37,052 nucleotides of DNA from Pseudochryseolinea flava. GTDB lineage: Bacteria > Bacteroidota > Bacteroidia > Cytophagales > Cyclobacteriaceae. The notes beneath the pieces are model-generated. The model had not been told where the DNA came from and did not search any database. It saw only the letters and a program-made list of their open reading frames with translations. The stretch is from assembly GCF_003286915.1 (NCBI RefSeq), contig NZ_QMFY01000028.1, positions 1 to 37,052 on the forward strand, written 5' to 3'. Positions 36,036 through 37,052 of this stretch are shown one piece after another (within the stretch, counting starts at the first letter, position 1; every line of letters begins with the position of its first letter). Both the position numbers and the translations under genes were made by a program.

Positions 36036-36638
36036 ATGAGTCGTCTAAAAGTCACACAATCTTGGCTTGATTGGTTTAAAGGAAATTCGATCGAATTGAT
36101 CACAACAATCAGCAATCGCGAATTTTTCACCAGAATTGTGGAAGGTCGCTTTTCAACAAACGAAGTTTCCTATGGAATGATATTTAAATTAATTGACAGC
36201 TTCAAGTCTTCGTTGGATTTTTTAGCTGTACGAGAGATTCGGCTTGCCTACTCGCCCGAACTGGATGAAAATGGTATTCAATTTTGCTCAGAAGAGGATA
36301 AGTATATTGAATGGAAAAGCTTAGTGTTAGAAAAAAAAATCAGCTTTTCGGTGGATGATTTTGATAACGATGGTACTAATATTTTTTTTGACTATCTACT
36401 AGAGGCGAACGAAATTCAAACCTCGCTTTTTAGATTCTCAAGTCAAGATGTTGCTACAATTTATTTCTGGCAGGACAAACTGTCCGGTGAGATTTCTTAC
36501 AAGATAGAGGTAGAGCTAAGGAAATATCTATTCAGCAACGAGGAATCGGAGATGAATCTGTCAATGGATTGTTTGCAGTATAATAATATGTTACTGAACA
36601 ACGCAATTGCAAAATTTGGACAAGAACAATATAGATGA
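36036..36638 (+). CDS. Putative immunity protein of the upstream toxin
   Basis: 200 residues, no signal peptide or membrane segment, acidic, beginning MSRLKVTQSWLDWFKGNSIE. It starts 6 bases after the toxin-like gene stop, and its base composition is clearly AT-richer than that of the secreted proteins. Small, cytosolic, tightly coupled and compositionally foreign is the usual profile of an immunity gene of a polymorphic toxin. I recognise no immunity family (no SUFU, SMI1/KNR4 or Imm signature), so the role rests on position. Confidence 0.6.
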   Translation: MSRLKVTQSWLDWFKGNSIELITTISNREFFTRIVEGRFSTNEVSYGMIFKLIDSFKSSLDFLAVREIRLAYSPELDENGIQFCSEEDKYIEWKSLVLEKKISFSVDDFDNDGTNIFFDYLLEANEIQTSLFRFSSQDVATIYFWQDKLSGEISYKIEVELRKYLFSNEESEMNLSMDCLQYNNMLLNNAIAKFGQEQYR

Positions 36639-36653
36639 AACGGGACTTAACAC

Positions 36654-36830
36654 CCCCCGCCTTTGTTGGTGTTCGAAATGGCACGTGCGCGGTGGCACCA
36701 ATAAATTTAGTTACGCCAAATTATTTCGCGATTGATTAATATCCCCCGTCTTTGTTGGTGTTCGAAATGACACGTGCGTGGCGAACCAACAAATTTAGTT
36801 ACGCCAAATTATTCGCGATTGATAAATATC
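36654..36830. repeat. Two tandem copies of an 89-bp hairpin-forming repeat
   Basis: Copy 1 at 36654-36742 and copy 2 at 36743-36830 share most bases (CCCCCG.CTTTGTTGGTG, TTCGAAATG, CACGTGCG, AAATTTAGTTACGCCAAATTA, GCGATTGAT.AATATC). Each can fold a stem: TTGTTGGTG with CACCAATAA in copy 1, and TTGTTGGT..TCG with CGAACCAACAA in copy 2. The two stems differ in sequence but both pair. It follows the putative immunity gene by 15 bases and lies ahead of an IS element. Confidence 0.85.
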
Positions 36831-36994
36831 TTTTACAGCGGGGTCCTCTTATTTGAAGTTGCTCAGTCGGATTAAATTCAAGAGACATTGTCTCGAAGAC
36901 TTTCTTTAGCTATTGTTGGTGGTTCGGTACCTGGCTGGTTTTTTAGAACAGGTTAAAATTAGAGTTTTTAACTTTAACCATCTGAAAAAGCGTT
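36831..36994. other. 164-bp region between repeat and transposase start
   Basis: Presumably contains the left end of the insertion sequence (around GGTACCTGGCTGG...AACAGG, 36927-36953), but only one end lies in the window, so the boundary cannot be fixed. Confidence 0.35.
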
Positions 36995-37052
36995 ATGAAA
37001 AAAACAAGATTCACAGAAGCACAGATCATTGGGATCTTAAACGAGCAGGAAC
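36995..37052 (+). mobile_element. IS3-family transposase OrfA, 5' end only
   Basis: ATG at 36995 opens a frame running off the window edge. Its 19 visible residues begin MKKTRFTEAQIIGILNEQE, the characteristic start of the OrfA helix-turn-helix protein of IS3-family elements of the IS407 type (compare the usual MKK.RFTE.QI.GIL). An insertion sequence therefore borders the toxin/immunity region. Whether it is intact cannot be judged. Confidence 0.85.

Overview
The window comes from a member of the Bacteroidota, most likely the order Cytophagales (the order is an inference). The support is: an LptD-like protein beside an AmiC-type amidase and an MCE protein; SprB-like repeats and a type IX secretion (T9SS) sorting domain; TANFOR-type secreted proteins; LytTR/LytS signalling; tRNA genes without an encoded CCA; and a TAnnTTTG-type -7 element ahead of the largest operon.

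Layout. (1) 1-7401, envelope and metabolism: a terminator, lptD-like on the minus strand, then on the plus strand a cell-wall amidase, an MlaD/MCE lipid-transport protein, a biotin-dependent acyl-CoA carboxylase carboxyltransferase (closest in look to methylcrotonyl-CoA carboxylase) and a SirB1-like protein. (2) 7402-9646: a non-coding stretch with a strong hairpin, then a diacylglycerol-kinase-type lipid kinase overlapping an App1-type phosphatidate phosphatase, an apparent kinase/phosphatase pair. (3) 9639-16791, one long minus-strand array: lipoprotein efflux adaptor, FtsX-type permease, ABC ATPase, a 58-codon small gene, an FAD monooxygenase, a DUF2834-like membrane protein, a LytS-type histidine kinase, a GNAT acetyltransferase and a LytTR response regulator. 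Most spacers are a few bases; the exception is a 160-bp gap filled with a degenerate 7-bp repeat. (4) 16792-18395: a palindrome, five copies of a 108-bp tandem repeat, two tRNA-Leu genes (CAG, GAG) and the fluoride channel gene fluC/crcB. (5) 18892-20542: an Rrf2 regulator with a cysteine cluster, two palindromes, a 1-Cys peroxiredoxin, a strong bidirectional terminator, and an unrecognised small lipoprotein on the opposite strand.

(6) 21034-36638 is the unusual part. A -7 element is followed by four very large, tightly packed genes, all with signal peptides: a 1507-aa beta-rich protein I cannot assign, a 684-aa protein with about five Fn3-like domains, a 1173-aa protein with SprB-like repeats and a T9SS C-terminal sorting domain, and a roughly 1595-aa protein. 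That last protein runs TANFOR-like N-terminus, Fn3, zincin metalloprotease (HELGH plus a third His and a Met-turn), hydrophobic segments, then a C-terminal region with an HG...SC pair. Six bases later comes an AT-rich 200-aa cytosolic-type protein. This arrangement looks like a polymorphic toxin with its immunity protein, carried at the end of a surface/secretion operon. It is followed by two copies of an 89-bp hairpin-forming repeat and the start of an IS3-type transposase, cut by the window edge. I propose this operon as a candidate undescribed toxin-display or delivery system; its function is inferred from domain order and context only.
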